Assembly: GCA_032717465.1 (NCBI GenBank)
Contig: CM064671.1
Coordinates: forward strand, 59,754,359-59,818,358
From: Coenobita brevimanus
Taxonomy: Eukaryota > Arthropoda > Malacostraca > Decapoda > Coenobitidae
DNA: 64,000 nucleotides
Reading direction: 5' to 3'
Shown here piece by piece: positions 1-13,100 of the stretch; within the stretch, counting starts at the first letter, position 1; every line of letters starts with the position of its first letter. The notes below the pieces were generated by a model. It did no database searches and was not told the DNA's origin. It worked only from the letters and a program-made list of their open reading frames with translations. The translations under genes and the position numbers were made by a program.

Positions 1-246
1 AGCTTCTGTGGAACTCCAGTCACCGATTTTTCTTTCGAGGTTTCCTCCCGCAACCTTGACCCAACTAAGGGCAATCCACAAGGCAATGGACATAGGAACA
101 CCTAGTATGTCCCCTCGCTGACCCACCAGCATGGGTAACATTGTCCTCCTGCTGAGTTCGGGAGGGACTTCCTCCTACTGATAAAGCCCACTCGATTTAA
201 GAGGCAAGCAAGCCCTCCACCACGAAAAGGTGGTTTCCGTCATGGG

Positions 247-304
<58 letters not shown>

Positions 305-490
305 TCAATACCTAACACTCAGTCTCACTCCGCGAGCAAGGGAATAATGAACCAGTAATAAAGAGCAGTAAAACAACTCATGCTTTTTAAGTAATTTTTA
401 AATGTACTACGCATGACAATAAATTTACACAAGCATATTTCAGTAAGGAGCTGCACCATGTTCACTAACCAACAACTATCGACCCTTATG
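1..490. other. No gene seen; (CA)n microsatellite inside
   Basis: No convincing reading frame. Positions 1-240 are more GC-rich than the following sequence and look like dispersed-repeat DNA. An uninterrupted CA dinucleotide tract runs from about 245 to 301. The stretch ends just before the TTAA that opens the MITE at 491. Confidence 0.5.
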
Positions 491-494
491 TTAA

Positions 495-1253
495 CCCGTC
501 ACGTCCCGAGGTTTTCCGCACCTCCGACATCCCCCAGTCCCGAGGTATTTTCGATTTTTTTTTTTTTTGGCTAAAACCTTCGCTTTTGGTGAGAAACATC
601 GAAAATTCATAGAGAAATCGCTCACCTGAGGTTTAAAGTGCCCAATCCAGGTAGGAGTTCCTCCTTACCTGAGTGGGTTTTCTAACATGCTGGCACCAAA
701 GAAAACGAGTTCTATGGGAGGGTAACTATTTTATCCACTCATAAACAGTATTTATTTATTTACTTGGTACGAATGTATATGTAGTATGACAGTATATTGG
801 TTTTCAAGCAGTAATAAAAGCATTATAAGCATTGTTTCACACACTAACTAATCACCATACCTGACCTATTTTTGCCACACTACCTGATCATTATTTCTGG
901 CTGTTTCTTCTTCTAATGCTATGTAAATATTGTCCTCCACATTGTCATCGATTGGGGAATCACTCTGGCCCTGAATAACTTTACTAGCCAGGTCACTGGT
1001 AACAGGTCCTTTGCCAAGACAATGGCGTGAGGGGGGGAGGGGGGAGGTTATGCAGTGTAAGGCATTGTCCCTGCTTGGTATCTTGTACAGGAATAGAGGA
1101 AGGTGTCCCGTGTATACATACGAAAAATCATGTGCGAAAATTGAAAATTGTGCAAATTAGGTACCTTACAATTGCACGACGTACTGGTACGTCGCCGGGA
1201 CTGGCAAATGCAAATCGTTGCAACGTACCCATACGTCGTCGGGACGGGGCGGG
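495..1253. mobile_element. piggyBac-type MITE, copy A (uninterrupted)
   Basis: Both ends abut TTAA (491-494 and 1254-1257). The left end reads TTAACCCGTCACGTCCCGA and the right end, read inward, TTAACCCGCCCCGTCCCGA, so the terminal inverted repeat differs at only a few bases. TTAA plus CCC-starting inverted repeats is the piggyBac superfamily hallmark. The element is 759 bp and has no intact transposase. It is homologous in inverse orientation to the split copy at 36,856-40,647, so its ends are defined by two independent copies. Positions 730-760 match the spot where the other copy received a second piggyBac; here the site reads ATAA instead of TTAA. Confidence 0.9.
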
Positions 1254-1341
1254 TTAAGTACACTGGTAGTTCATTGGCCAGTTAAGCGATCTCCCTTTGT
1301 TCACACCTACTGTTAAAGGTACAGTAGATGGCTGACAGTGC

Positions 1342-2697
1342 TTGCCACAAAACGAATATATATATATATGTTTTAAGGCAAAGGGGGATAAGTATGAATG
1401 TACTAGCTTTAGAGGAATAAGTCTGTTGAGTGTTGTAGGTAAGGTGTATGGTAGAGTGTTAATTATGAGAGTTAGAGAGGGTACAGAGGGAGTGATTGGT
1501 GATGAGCAGTGTGGCTTTAGGAGAGGGAGGGGATGCGTTGATCAGGTGTTTGCTGTGAGACAAGTGTGTGAAAAGTATTTAGCAAAAGGCAAGGATGTGT
1601 TTTGGGCATTTATGGATTTAGAGAAAGCGTATGATAGAATTGATAGGGAGGCTTTGTGGACTGTTTTAAGATTGTATGGACTTGATGGTAGGTTACTAAA
1701 AAGGGTGAAAAGTTATTATGTAAATAGTAGAGCGTGTGTAAGAGTGGGAAATGCTGTGAGTGATTGGTTTCCCGTGAGAGTGGGGCTGCGACAGGGATGT
1801 GTGATGTCGCCTTGGTTGTTTAATATTTACATGGATGGTGTTGTAAGGGAGGTGAATGCAAGAGTTTTAGGTGGAGGTCTGAGTCTGGTGAATGTTGATG
1901 GTGGAAAGTGGAATCTGAAGCAGCTGCTGTTTGCAGATGATACTGCACTGGTGACTGATTCAGAGGAGAGATTGAGACAGTTGGTAGAGGAGTTTGGAAG
2001 GGTGTGTGAAAGGAGGAAATTGAAAGTAAATGAGAATAAGAGTAAAGTGATGAAGTGTACGAGGTTGATAGATGGTAGGGGGATGAATATAGTTTTGAAT
2101 GGTGAGTTGCTTGAGGAGGTAGATTGTTTTAAATATCTAGGGTCACATGTTGCTGTGGATGGAAGAATAGATGCAGAAGTGAAGTTTAGAATAAATGAAG
2201 TAGGAAAGGTGCTGGGAGGAATGAAAAAAGTGTTTAAATGTCGTTCGCTTAGAATGGATGTAAAGAGAAGGTTGTATGAGGGTGTTGTGGTACCAACTGC
2301 GTTATATGGGTCTGAAACATGAAATATGGGTGTAGCACAGAGGAAAAGTTTGAATGTAATGGAGATGAGGTGTCTGAAGAGTATGTGTGGAGTGACGCGT
2401 ATGGATCGGGTGCGAAATGATGAAGTGCGAAGGAGAACTGGAGTTGTTCGGGAGATGGCTGGTAGAGTTGAGCAGAGGGTGTTGCGATGGTTTGGGCATA
2501 TGGAGAGAATGGATAATGAGCGATTGGTGAAAAAGATAACTAGATCTGATGTGAGAGGTGTAAGACTGAGAGGAAGACCACGAATAGGATGGATGGACAG
2601 TGTGAAGAGAGCGTTGGATGCGAGAGGGATGACTGTTGAGCAAGGAAGAGTGGCTGTGCGTGACAGAAATAAATGGAGAGAAATTGTGAATGAATAA
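1342..2697 (+). pseudogene. RTE-like LINE reverse transcriptase, 5'-truncated, one premature stop
   Basis: The frame codes for a non-LTR retrotransposon reverse transcriptase. The RT fingers/palm begin near residue 20 (SFRGISLLSVVGKVYGR), followed by the A-box block FMDLEKAYDRID, GLRQGCVMSPWLFNIY and the catalytic box FADDTALVT. A C-terminal region follows with RVLRWFGHMERM and RGRPRIGWMDSVKRAL, typical of the end of RTE-like ORFs. A TGA at 2320-2322, in the place where related proteins have Trp after the ET pair, breaks an otherwise open frame; the rest continues in the same frame to 2697. The endonuclease half is missing, so the copy is 5'-truncated, as is usual for LINE insertions. The assignment to RTE rather than another clade is from memory of the family. 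Confidence 0.85.
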
Positions 2698-2999
2698 GTG
2701 ATGACGCAGCCCTGAGGGGATATTCTCCTGCATTTGGTCTGATCAGCTAGTCAGGTCAGGTGTGGGTAAGGGGATGGGTCTGTTATGATGTGGCAGGGGT
2801 AAACCAGTTCTGCTGTCGGGCCCTGCTGCGGATGTCACTGATTGCATTGCGCAGTTGACCCTTGTGCGGTGTTGTGGTGAGGATCTGTCCGTTCTCCCCT
2901 TTGGGGCTAAGATGCGAATGAATGTGTTTGAATGGATGAGTAAATGGGGAGTGTGTCGTCCTGTCTCGGCTACCTCCCTTTCCTTGGGGGAAGCAGCCT

Positions 3000-3002
<3 letters not shown>
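2698..3002 (+). mobile_element. 3' untranslated region of the RTE-like LINE
   Basis: This is non-coding sequence following the LINE stop codon, more GC-rich than its surroundings, running straight into a (TA)n tract at 3003. RTE-like elements commonly end in a short tandem repeat, so the microsatellite may have been seeded by the LINE tail. The exact 3' boundary is inferred. Confidence 0.55.
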
Positions 3003-3035
<33 letters not shown>

Positions 3036-3045
3036 CTATATATAT

Positions 3046-3120
<75 letters not shown>

Positions 3121-3129
3121 CAGTATGTA

Positions 3130-3162
<33 letters not shown>

Positions 3163-3164
3163 CT
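3003..3164. repeat. (TA)n then (GT)n microsatellite
   Basis: Nearly pure TA dinucleotides run from 3003 to about 3118, followed by a short GTAT stretch and a GT run to about 3162. The open frames crossing it are repeat artefacts. Confidence 0.95.
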
Positions 3165-3770
<606 letters not shown>

Positions 3771-3857
3771 AAGTAGGTTGGTGGAGGGTTAGTGACCCTC
3801 CCCGTATAACAAATAACTCAAAGTCAAATGGCCACCCCTTACGGGATTATGGCGTCT

Positions 3858-3859
<2 letters not shown>

Positions 3860-3943
<84 letters not shown>
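3860..3943. repeat. (TA)n microsatellite
   Basis: Pure TA dinucleotides immediately upstream of a tRNA-derived SINE head. Confidence 0.95.
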
Positions 3944-3948
<5 letters not shown>

Positions 3949-3954
3949 CATACA

Positions 3955-4145
3955 TCAGCCTCTGTGGTACAGTGGCAAAGTGTGCGTGTTCATGCACTGA
4001 AGAACGTGGGTTCGCGCCCAGCCAGGTTAATAAAATTTGGGAGAGTTCTTCAGGCCACGTACTGCATTGGCGGACACAAGAGGTGCTGTGGTTGAACAAG
4101 TGTCGCATACTATAAGGTATGCTTGCACCCAGTCGGCTTGTGCGG
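3955..4145 (+). mobile_element. tRNA-derived SINE
   Basis: The first about 70 bases resemble a tRNA gene: a box-A-like TGGTACAGTGGC and, about 40 bases later, a box-B-like GGGTTCGCGCCC. These are the internal RNA polymerase III promoter elements of tRNA-derived SINEs. A non-tRNA body follows and the unit runs into (TA)n at 4155. It does not fold as an intact tRNA in my reading, so it is called SINE rather than tRNA. Confidence 0.7.
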
Positions 4146-4152
4146 GATGAGA

Positions 4153-4154
<2 letters not shown>

Positions 4155-4217
<63 letters not shown>
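4155..4217. repeat. (TA)n microsatellite
   Basis: TA dinucleotide tract at the tail of the SINE. Confidence 0.95.
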
Positions 4218-4219
<2 letters not shown>

Positions 4220-4364
4220 AGAAAGAGAATTATTTTGTCATGCAGTAAGTTCTTTCTCTGAGTCTATAATTATTTTCTGATCCTATATCTCTGGCTACAG
4301 TGTTGATTTTGGTACATTGTGTACTAGTTAATGTATTTGGCCTACCATCTCTATTATCCTAACT

Positions 4365-4474
4365 CAGGGGTGGGGAACGTCAGGCCTCCGGGCCGTATAA
4401 GGCCGGCAAGACTATTTGATCAGGCCTGCGAGGCAATTTATAAATGCAATTTCATAAGCTCATGAACGAATATA

Positions 4475-4564
<90 letters not shown>

Positions 4565-4673
4565 ATAATATACTGGCCTACAGTTAATTTTAAGTTGATA
4601 ATTTTGAATGGCCCACGCATGATGTTAAAAGTGTCCTAATGTCCCTTAATAGGAGAAAGGTTCCCCACCCCTG
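4365..4673. mobile_element. hAT-type MITE carrying a (TA)n expansion
   Basis: The ends form an inverted repeat: CAGGGGTGGGGAACG at the left and, on the other strand, CAGGGGTGGGGAACC at the right. CAG plus a GGGGTGGG-type start is typical of hAT termini. The flanking 8-mers do not match, so the target duplication has decayed. A TA tract at about 4479-4555 lies inside. No coding capacity. Confidence 0.8.
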
Positions 4674-5130
4674 AATGATCAACATTGTTTTTAACTGCTG
4701 ACTCGTTTTTGAAAAAATAAATAAATAAATAAATAAATAAAAAGATTTTCCTCTTTTATCATAGTGTGATTTATATTTTAATCAAACCTTCATTTCCAAG
4801 GAAAAATCGCTGTAATAACAAAATTAGCAGTCAGAATAAAAAACTAGCACCTTTTACAGGAAAACGACGTTCTGATATGTCCCATTGGGTGAACATATCC
4901 TGGGGCTTCCTTGTTGCCTAACATTGTCGTCATTGAGGCCTAACTTTTGCAGACTTGAGAGCTAAAACGAAACGAGAAACAGCTCAAACCAAACCAAACC
5001 CAGCCTTCAAGCCTAACCTTGAAGCATTCTACATTAAACTAGTTATCCATGAAATCCCTCCTCAGATATAAATAAGATTGTCAATGGATAGCAGTGATAA
5101 AATAAAAGTGACGTCCTCAGGTAGTAGGGA

Positions 5131-5256
5131 TTAAAACTTGGAGTGAGTGATGACCTCCGCCAGCAGGATCAGGGCAGCCAGGCTGGAACCCAGGAAGAGC
5201 AGGTAGAAGGCGCCCTGCAGGTGGTTCAGGCCCAACGGCACGGCCTTGTCTTCATT
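5131..5256 (-). CDS. IR exon 11: M4 helix and C-terminus
   Basis: The acceptor is TTCAACATTACAG; the exon starts in phase 0 with NEDKAVPLGLNHLQG. Hydrophobic M4 follows (AFYLLFLGSSLAALILLAEV) and a seven-residue cytoplasmic tail ends at TAA (5131-5133). The motif GLNHLQGAFYLL is characteristic of the last helix of arthropod IRs. Confidence 0.9.
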   Translation of the reverse strand, partial: NEDKAVPLGLNHLQGAFYLLFLGSSLAALILLAEVITHSKF

Positions 5257-6322
5257 CTGTAATGTTGAAAAAGCTGATCATACGTATGTACAACGGCCAG
5301 TGTTCTTAATTATATACAGTCGTGAACAGTACTCTTTGGTCATCCTCTACTGCTATCTTTGGTTGGAAAGTAGTAGCAGCCAAGAATTACACTGAACGAA
5401 GGACTGTTGTTGGTAATATGAAACTTTTTTTTTTTTTTTTTTTTTAGACAGCATGAGCAACAGTGTCATTGCAAAGCGTTTCTCGTGCAGTTTAACAAAC
5501 TCTCTAATTACCACCTTAACACTGGACCACAGGACCTCCTCCGGCTAGTTTACTCTGGCATTGAGTTCCTTCCAACCATTGGCAAGAGTAGAGGGTTAGT
5601 TGAATAATTATTATGCCTTACGACTGTATTTTATATTCCATTTTGCTTCATGAGTGTATTCTATATTCTAATTCAATATTATTACTCTGCACTGATTTGT
5701 TCATGGTATTTCTGAAGTTTATTAACCCATTGGCTCCCAGAATTCGTGCGAGAGATTTTGCTGGAAGGATGCTAGGCGTACCGCCCTCCGCCTGTCGGCT
5801 CATAGTCGTGAAGCTCATAGGTCCCTTGCCCCGGGGTTCCCTTCTTTATTAAATTTTGAAAATGCCCAGTTCCGTCCTATATTTAGGACACTGGGCGCTA
5901 ATGGGTTAGGAGGAAGTTAATCATCAGGCTCCACAAACCTACTGTGTACCTTTGGGCTGTCATCATTGCCAAGCAGTAAGCCAAGAGCGGTATTCTGCCT
6001 GGTCTCCCTCACCCGTCTGGCTATCACCTCCCCGGTCCAGTGCTCGATTATGCCACCATCTTCCAGCCGCTGCATCAACTGCCTGAAGCGTCTAAAGAAT
6101 GGTGCACCCTGCCTGTGGATGTAAAAATACCATCTCGGTTGTATTTAACGTATAAGAGATTTAACTGTATTCTACGTGCGGCCCCAAACAAATATTCGCA
6201 TTATAGAGATCACGAGGTTGCTGACGTGGAAAGGTGTTTCAGTGAGGTTTGGTGGTGAGGTTGTGCACTGCAAGTTTGTACAAGGAAGGAATTGTTCATG
6301 GCAAGACAGGGGTGCGGTGAGA

Positions 6323-6374
<52 letters not shown>

Positions 6375-6633
6375 TTGTGTGAATGTCTGTGTTTTTTTGT
6401 GCTCCTGTTCCTATGGGTGGGTGTGTTTGTGTGTTTGTGTGTGTGGTTTTGCGTGTGTGTTTGTTTGTGTGTGTTTCTGTATGTGGTTTTGCGTGTGTGT
6501 GTTTATGTGTATGATTGTGTGTGGTTGTGTGTGTTGTTTTTGTGTGTTTGTGTGTGTGTGTGTGTTCCTGTGTGCATCTGTGTTTTTGTATATTTTTGTG
6601 TGTTTGTGTTTGTGTGTGCTTAACTGTCTCTGC

Positions 6634-6697
<64 letters not shown>

Positions 6698-6722
6698 TTG
6701 TGCTTGTGTTTGCACGTGTGTT

Positions 6723-6794
<72 letters not shown>

Positions 6795-6837
6795 TGCTTG
6801 TGTTTGCACGTGTGTTTGTGTGTGTGTCTTTCTGCGG

Positions 6838-6874
<37 letters not shown>

Positions 6875-7148
6875 TGTGTGTTTGTTTCTGTGTGTGCCTG
6901 TGTGTTTGTATTTGTGTGTTTGTATTTGTTTGCATTTGTGTGCTTTGTTTGTGTTTACGTGTGTGTTTGTGTGTGATTACGTGTGTGTTTGTGTTTTATG
7001 ATTGTGTTTCTGTGTGAGATTGTGTTTGTTTGTGTGTGACTGTGTTTGTGTGCACATGTGTGTATGTGTGTCTTCGTGTGCTTCTGTGTATTTGTGCATT
7101 TGTGTGTGTTTGTGTGTCTGTGTGGGTATTTATAGTATGTCTGTGTTC

Positions 7149-7190
<42 letters not shown>

Positions 7191-10100
7191 GTCTGTCTCT
7201 CTGTCTGTCTGTGTCTGTGTGTGACTGAGCTTATGTTATCGATTGCACGTAGAACCTTTGATTTCCAGACAGTTCCAAAAACCCTGAATATATTAATCAG
7301 AATAATGATGCCTTCGTTACTGATGCAAATGTTGTCTGGTCTTGAGTATCAGTAACTAAATTGCTATAATTTTTACCGATTATCTCTCCATGGGCTATGA
7401 AAATCGGTCGAATTCATCCACGACGAGAGTGCAGTATTGATGGTTTTATTTGTCTACATATTAGAAATCGGTTCCTGTGATATTGTTGTTCCAGCTCCGT
7501 GTGGTGCCTTAGACTACTATATCTTTAAAGTTCCCTACCTGAGGCCCCAGCCAAACGTAGCCAAGACAGAGATGCCGTGGTTGCTGATGTAGAAGGGTGT
7601 TTGTCCCTGAGCGTCGGTGTAGCGTGAGGTGACCAACACACTGATGTAGTTCCTGTGGTCAATCAGTGTGTACCCTCCGGCGGCCACTTTCTGCAATGCC
7701 TCATTCGCCTCCATTACCTGGAAAGTATATACTGTGTTTTGATCCTACAGTCCTGCGAAAGGGTTCATTTCAGGCGGAAAATTGTATCTGCCGAATAAAC
7801 AGCCATTTAGTTTTACTGTAATTCTTCCATACGGCACAGTACATGTCACTCTCGACAGACAAATGCATGTAACACCTTCAGCAAGAGGATGTCATATTTC
7901 ACCTATTTTTTTTGCTGCCAGGCGGTTTTATTAAGTTTCGAATCATCACTTCAAGGACCTCATCTTTCCACTGACTTCTGATGAAACCAGATTGTATTTC
8001 GTTCAAGAGAAGCTTTTGAAACTGGAAGGATAAGATATAGCCTTCGTTATCACATTCATCACTTGAGATAAACGAGTTAAATTCTCCTGTTCATCTTTTC
8101 AGCAAGCTGACGTCGTGTTTCTTCTATTCATTGCAACCAAAAAGCTGTTCCATTTCACTTGGGATTGTTTTCGACGTGTTGGGATTAGACGCAACCTTTA
8201 CTAGTTCTTTCCACACGAGGCCATTTATTTTATTTCATTCTTGTTATCCTTCTGATAAGAGATGTAGTGGTCTCTCTAAGGATCTCTGCTTGACCTGAAG
8301 ACCGATATGGTTCATTGGTCCTAGCATGGGTGATTCATCTTTTTTATTATGCTTTCCAGTTTGGGAAGATTTTTCATGGTGAATGGGATAATGAAATCTA
8401 TACATAATACCCTCATGTCTAAAGTTGTCTCTACACAGTGTAATGCTATCACCGTATTTCCAGGAAACTTTCCCAGCCTGAATAAAGTTGTTTGGTAGCA
8501 GTCAATATGAACTGTCACAGAGACGTCATCGTATTGTAGAGATTAATGATCGAAAATGTGTGGTAAGGTAGAGCAGTGATTCTCAAACTATGGGTCGCGA
8601 CCCAGAGATGGGTCGCGAGAGGAATTTCGATGGGTCGCAGGGACACAGAATAGGCCTCAGTATTTGTATGTACAGTACCACTCTTGGTCTGTAGATCCAC
8701 TGAAAAGGGCGACAGCTGTCGCCGAAACTGTTTGGAAATACATCTTTTTCATCTGCCGGTCTGGTTATTTTTATTCTAATAGGTAAAATGCTTTCAGTGT
8801 ATTTTATTTACTTAACTGAAATCGTAATTATCCTTATTACACTATTAACAACCCTAAAGCTAGAATAATTACATATAAACTACCTCCCGTGCAAGTAAGA
8901 AGGAATGTTGCCTCCCCTTGCATTATTTTACAGATATTTTTTTTGGCAAATGCTCAGACGAAGTTGCGTCCATGGTGCCACCTCTCTATGCCTTCCCTCG
9001 TGCTACATGGGCATCTGGTAGCGCTCATGACTGGAATGTCACTCAACCATATTGCAGAACTTGCCTATCAGAATTCTTTCTGCCTGCATCTCACCGCTTC
9101 CCAATTCTCTCTCTCTCTCTCTCTCTCTCCTGTGGGTCGCGAAGTTTTGACATATTCCAAATAGGGTCACACAGTAAAAAGTTTGAGAACCGCTGAGGTA
9201 GAGTACCGTGTGACAGGGAGAGTTACTGAACAGTGAATAGGGATATATGTCAAGAAACCGTTTATCTTAGCCAAGCCACTTCAACGATAAGACCACTTCA
9301 ATGCCAACACCACTTCAACCTCAAGACCATTTCAATGCCAAGACCACTTCAACACGAAGAACAGTTTTAAGCCTAGACCACTTTTATGTCAACACGGCTT
9401 TTATGTCAAGACCACATCTACGTCAAGACCACATGTACTCCAAGATCACTTATGTGCCAAGACAACTTCTTCGCCAAGACCACTTCTAAACAAGACCACT
9501 TCAACACCATGACCACTTTTACGCCAAGACAGCTTCAACGCCAAGATCAGTTCAAAGCCAAGACCATTTTCACGTTGAGACCATTTCAACGCCAAGACCA
9601 CCTCTACATCGAGACCACTTCTACGCCAAAACCATTTCTACGTCCCTTTTCTCTATTCTGTTCCACTGCTAGTCAAAAATCTTAGCTTTGAATTAGTACG
9701 ATATGAAGCTTGATACCCGGCGTTAAAAGCCATTATTCAGTTCATTTCGGCCAGACAGACAGTAGGTTATACTGTACAAAAACAACAACAACAACAACAA
9801 CAACACTGATCTGTCCAATATAATCTTTGTACTAAAAATGCTGATACTGAAGAGCTCTCTGGAAAAAGAAAAAAGAAGTCTTTTATGCATATTCGCCTGT
9901 ATTTGGGGAAAAATAATTCATAAATTCTGGATTAGAGTTGTCCTGGTCCAGTCTCAACTTTCTCATCAGGAATATAGAAACCAAAGTTAGGCTACTTGAT
10001 ACAGATATTTAAGTTAGAATATTTTCTCACCATTTTTGAGTCATTTTCAGCAGCCACCTCTTGGAGTTAGTCTCTTACTGGCCACATCTAACATGAATGC

Positions 10101-13100
10101 CTTGACCCAGTGAACGACAAGGAGCCCAGTTATTTGCTATGTGGATACTACTGAACTTATTAAGAACATTCTTGGACTGAAGATAACCGTTTGGTTCGTT
10201 ACTGAATGTATACATCCAACAGGAACTCGATAACCCACTGCATCATTAGGCACAAATTGACTGACCATGTGGAATTTGCTGAATAGATTAACTGTATCCA
10301 TTGGTTGGAGATAATCAGTTGGTTCGTTACCAGGTGTAGAATCACTTAAAGGTAGCACAACATCACGTGAGTGGATGGTGAGTCCCCTGGATGAAATATT
10401 CAGTCCTTGCCTGCATTTCTCTTTGTATGTGCCGCACCACCGGATGTGTGTGTTTTGAAAAGTACTCGAGTGTGGCTCCCTTGTAGAGCCAGGGTTCAAT
10501 GATCCACCGCCAGTTGTCCCGCTCAGTGAGGTCCTCAAATGTGTCCAGAGGCTCAGTGGTGCCCAGGACGGTGAGATGGGCGATGAGGGATGACCTGAAC
10601 CCCGTGCCGATGATAAGGCAGAACACCAGCCACCAACCCACCAGCATCTGCACAGCACAGTTCAAGTGTTATGAGCCTTTAAGTGTTTTTACAGTCTTCT
10701 CTTAATTCTAGGCACAATATAGTAATAGCTGGAAATAAAATAATCTTAACTATCCTCAGGTAGACCTTTGTCCACCCTTTCGCCTCAGGTAGACCTGGGT
10801 CTACCAGACCCAGGTCAGAAACAAGGTCAGCAAATACACTTTTGTTTTATTTATGACAGATCCAAACATGGTATGACATTCTTCAATGTATATGCAATAC
10901 AGCCATGTAAATAAACTTAATTTTTTAATTCATTATATATTTTTACCAATAAAAAAAAAATAAAAAAAAGGTCCTTTTTTTAAATATTCAGGGAAAAAAT
11001 GAAAACAAAATCTGATTGTAACTTTGTGTGGTGCAACTGGCAGTAGCATCATGGAGCTTCATGGTGTGATCTTGGCGTGCCTGAAGCTGCGACCTTATTT
11101 GCAATCAGGGAACCAAATAAAGTACACAAAAAAGGTAGAGGTGGGTCTCACGGACCCCCCCCCCCTACACCGGAAACGGAGAAGAGCTCGAAATTGCCCT
11201 TTCACCCCTTACATGGGTACAAAAAGTCAGGCAGCTATTGGGGGGTACAGGGTTCCCGGGTGTTTAGAAGGTAGTTTACCTAACAAACTGGAGGGGGGGG
11301 GTCTCAGAGACCCGGCTCTACCTGAGCAGGGTTGCTGATGTGCAGTTTCGTTTATCTGAAGTTGGAGAAAGAGTATATCCTACTTTGTTAATATAGTATG
11401 GAAAATATTATTTGATGTAACAAATCAGTAGAAAACTCAACAGAAATTTATCTGTTTACTGCAAAGTTTTTGCTTGCAGCTGTAAATTGGGCTAGTTATA
11501 AGAGATGTGAATATACATCTACATAAAATTCGTAATGACCCTGCTATCAATTGTATAATTATTACAGTCAAGCCTTTCATACCAAATATGAATGACAAGG
11601 TAATTTACAGTTCATCCGTTCATGTAGGAGTCTGATGATCGACTACAGACGTACCGACTCATGGACGCGAAAATTATAGTTATTATCTTCTTGGAACTCC
11701 ATTTGCACAACAGAAATAAAACAAAATTTTACTACCTGTCCTGAGCTACTGACAGATGGGTCTGGTGGCGGGTGTTCAACAAGAGCCCCGCAGCCGTACA
11801 GGAGGGCTGTGCTGAACTGAACGCCACGGTCTCCCGACACCCACACCCACACCTGCTGCATCATCCACATTGTCACTCCCCACCCCACAGTGCCCAGTAT
11901 AACACCAAGCCACACCTCGGCTGGAAGAAAGGCTGTTATCAGCATATTTTATAAGGCTTTGAGGATGCGAGTCTCCTACGCTACCTTAAAGGGAATTTTA
12001 TTAATTATGTACGGAAAAAACAAAATCAACTTGAGGATGATTAAAGATTATATTCCCTTCAAAGAAAGTTAATTCCTGGATAACTAAACACATTGCATAA
12101 ATAATACTGGAATTCGTAGACAAAAGAGAAGGCTGTGGATAACCGTTCGAAGGTTGACCCCAATGAGACAAGCATCGGTTTTAAAAACTGCAAAACTAGA
12201 GGGTGCTGCCTACCTGCCGTACTAGGGATGGGATGCATGCAAAGAGTTCCAAAGAACGGTGACATTAATAGTATCAATAATAAATGAAAGAGGTGCAATA
12301 TTGCTGAGAAGAGAGAAGGATGAATGAGTCCGTGAGAAAAGGAGAGTTAATGAGACGAAAAAACTTTGACTCCACCTTGTTTCAAAGTGATCAAGGTAGT
12401 TACCCCTTCTCACAGGACAGTTTTACGTCACACAAGGGTAAATAAGATCCCTATACAAAGTCACTAATTGAGTGTAGTTTATGAATGCAAGGAGTCAGTT
12501 CAGTACATGTAAACTCTGTGAAACCGATCTAAGCAAGACAGTCATCGCGATCTTTCCAAACTAGATCACGAGAGAATGATACACCAAAGGTACTGGCAGG
12601 TGATGATGGACTGAGTGTTAGTGAAGTTATAGGAAGTCATGTACAAGACTGAAAAGTTTAAAGATGGAGGAAACGATTTTTGGCATTAGAACAACAAGAT
12701 TTATTATGCCTCAGTTAGGAATCAGAGGCAAATCAGAAGCTGGTTGTGCCGAAGTCTGAAGCATTTTTTTTTTTTTTTTGGGGGGGGGAGTAAGTAGGGA
12801 TAGATGTACTGTACTCTCAGGATCTAATATTCGCCGACACTTTTCAGCCGGCTCTGGCGATTGAAAATGATATGTAAAATAATTTTTATGTGGTGGTAAT
12901 AACTATGAAAGCACACAACAAAAAAGTATAAGGAGGAAAGACATTGTCCGACGTATTGGGGGGGGGGGGGAGTAATGAGAAAGATGGGAGGCGGAGCACT
13001 AATGGAAGGGGGTCGCCAGTCATTGTTTCCCCATGTCAGTCAATGTCCAGAGAATGATGTCAGTTATGTAGATACTGTTGTTGGCGAACTTTTTCTCATG

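Noticed and set aside
3956..4025. Possible tRNA gene
   Set aside because: Box A and box B are recognisable but the arms do not pair into a full cloverleaf and the sequence continues into a SINE body.
6292..7224. Long Cys/Val-rich open frames (up to 190 codons) and the His/Thr-rich frame on the other strand
   Set aside because: They are translations of GT/CA repeats inside receptor intron 9, with no stops only because of repeat composition.
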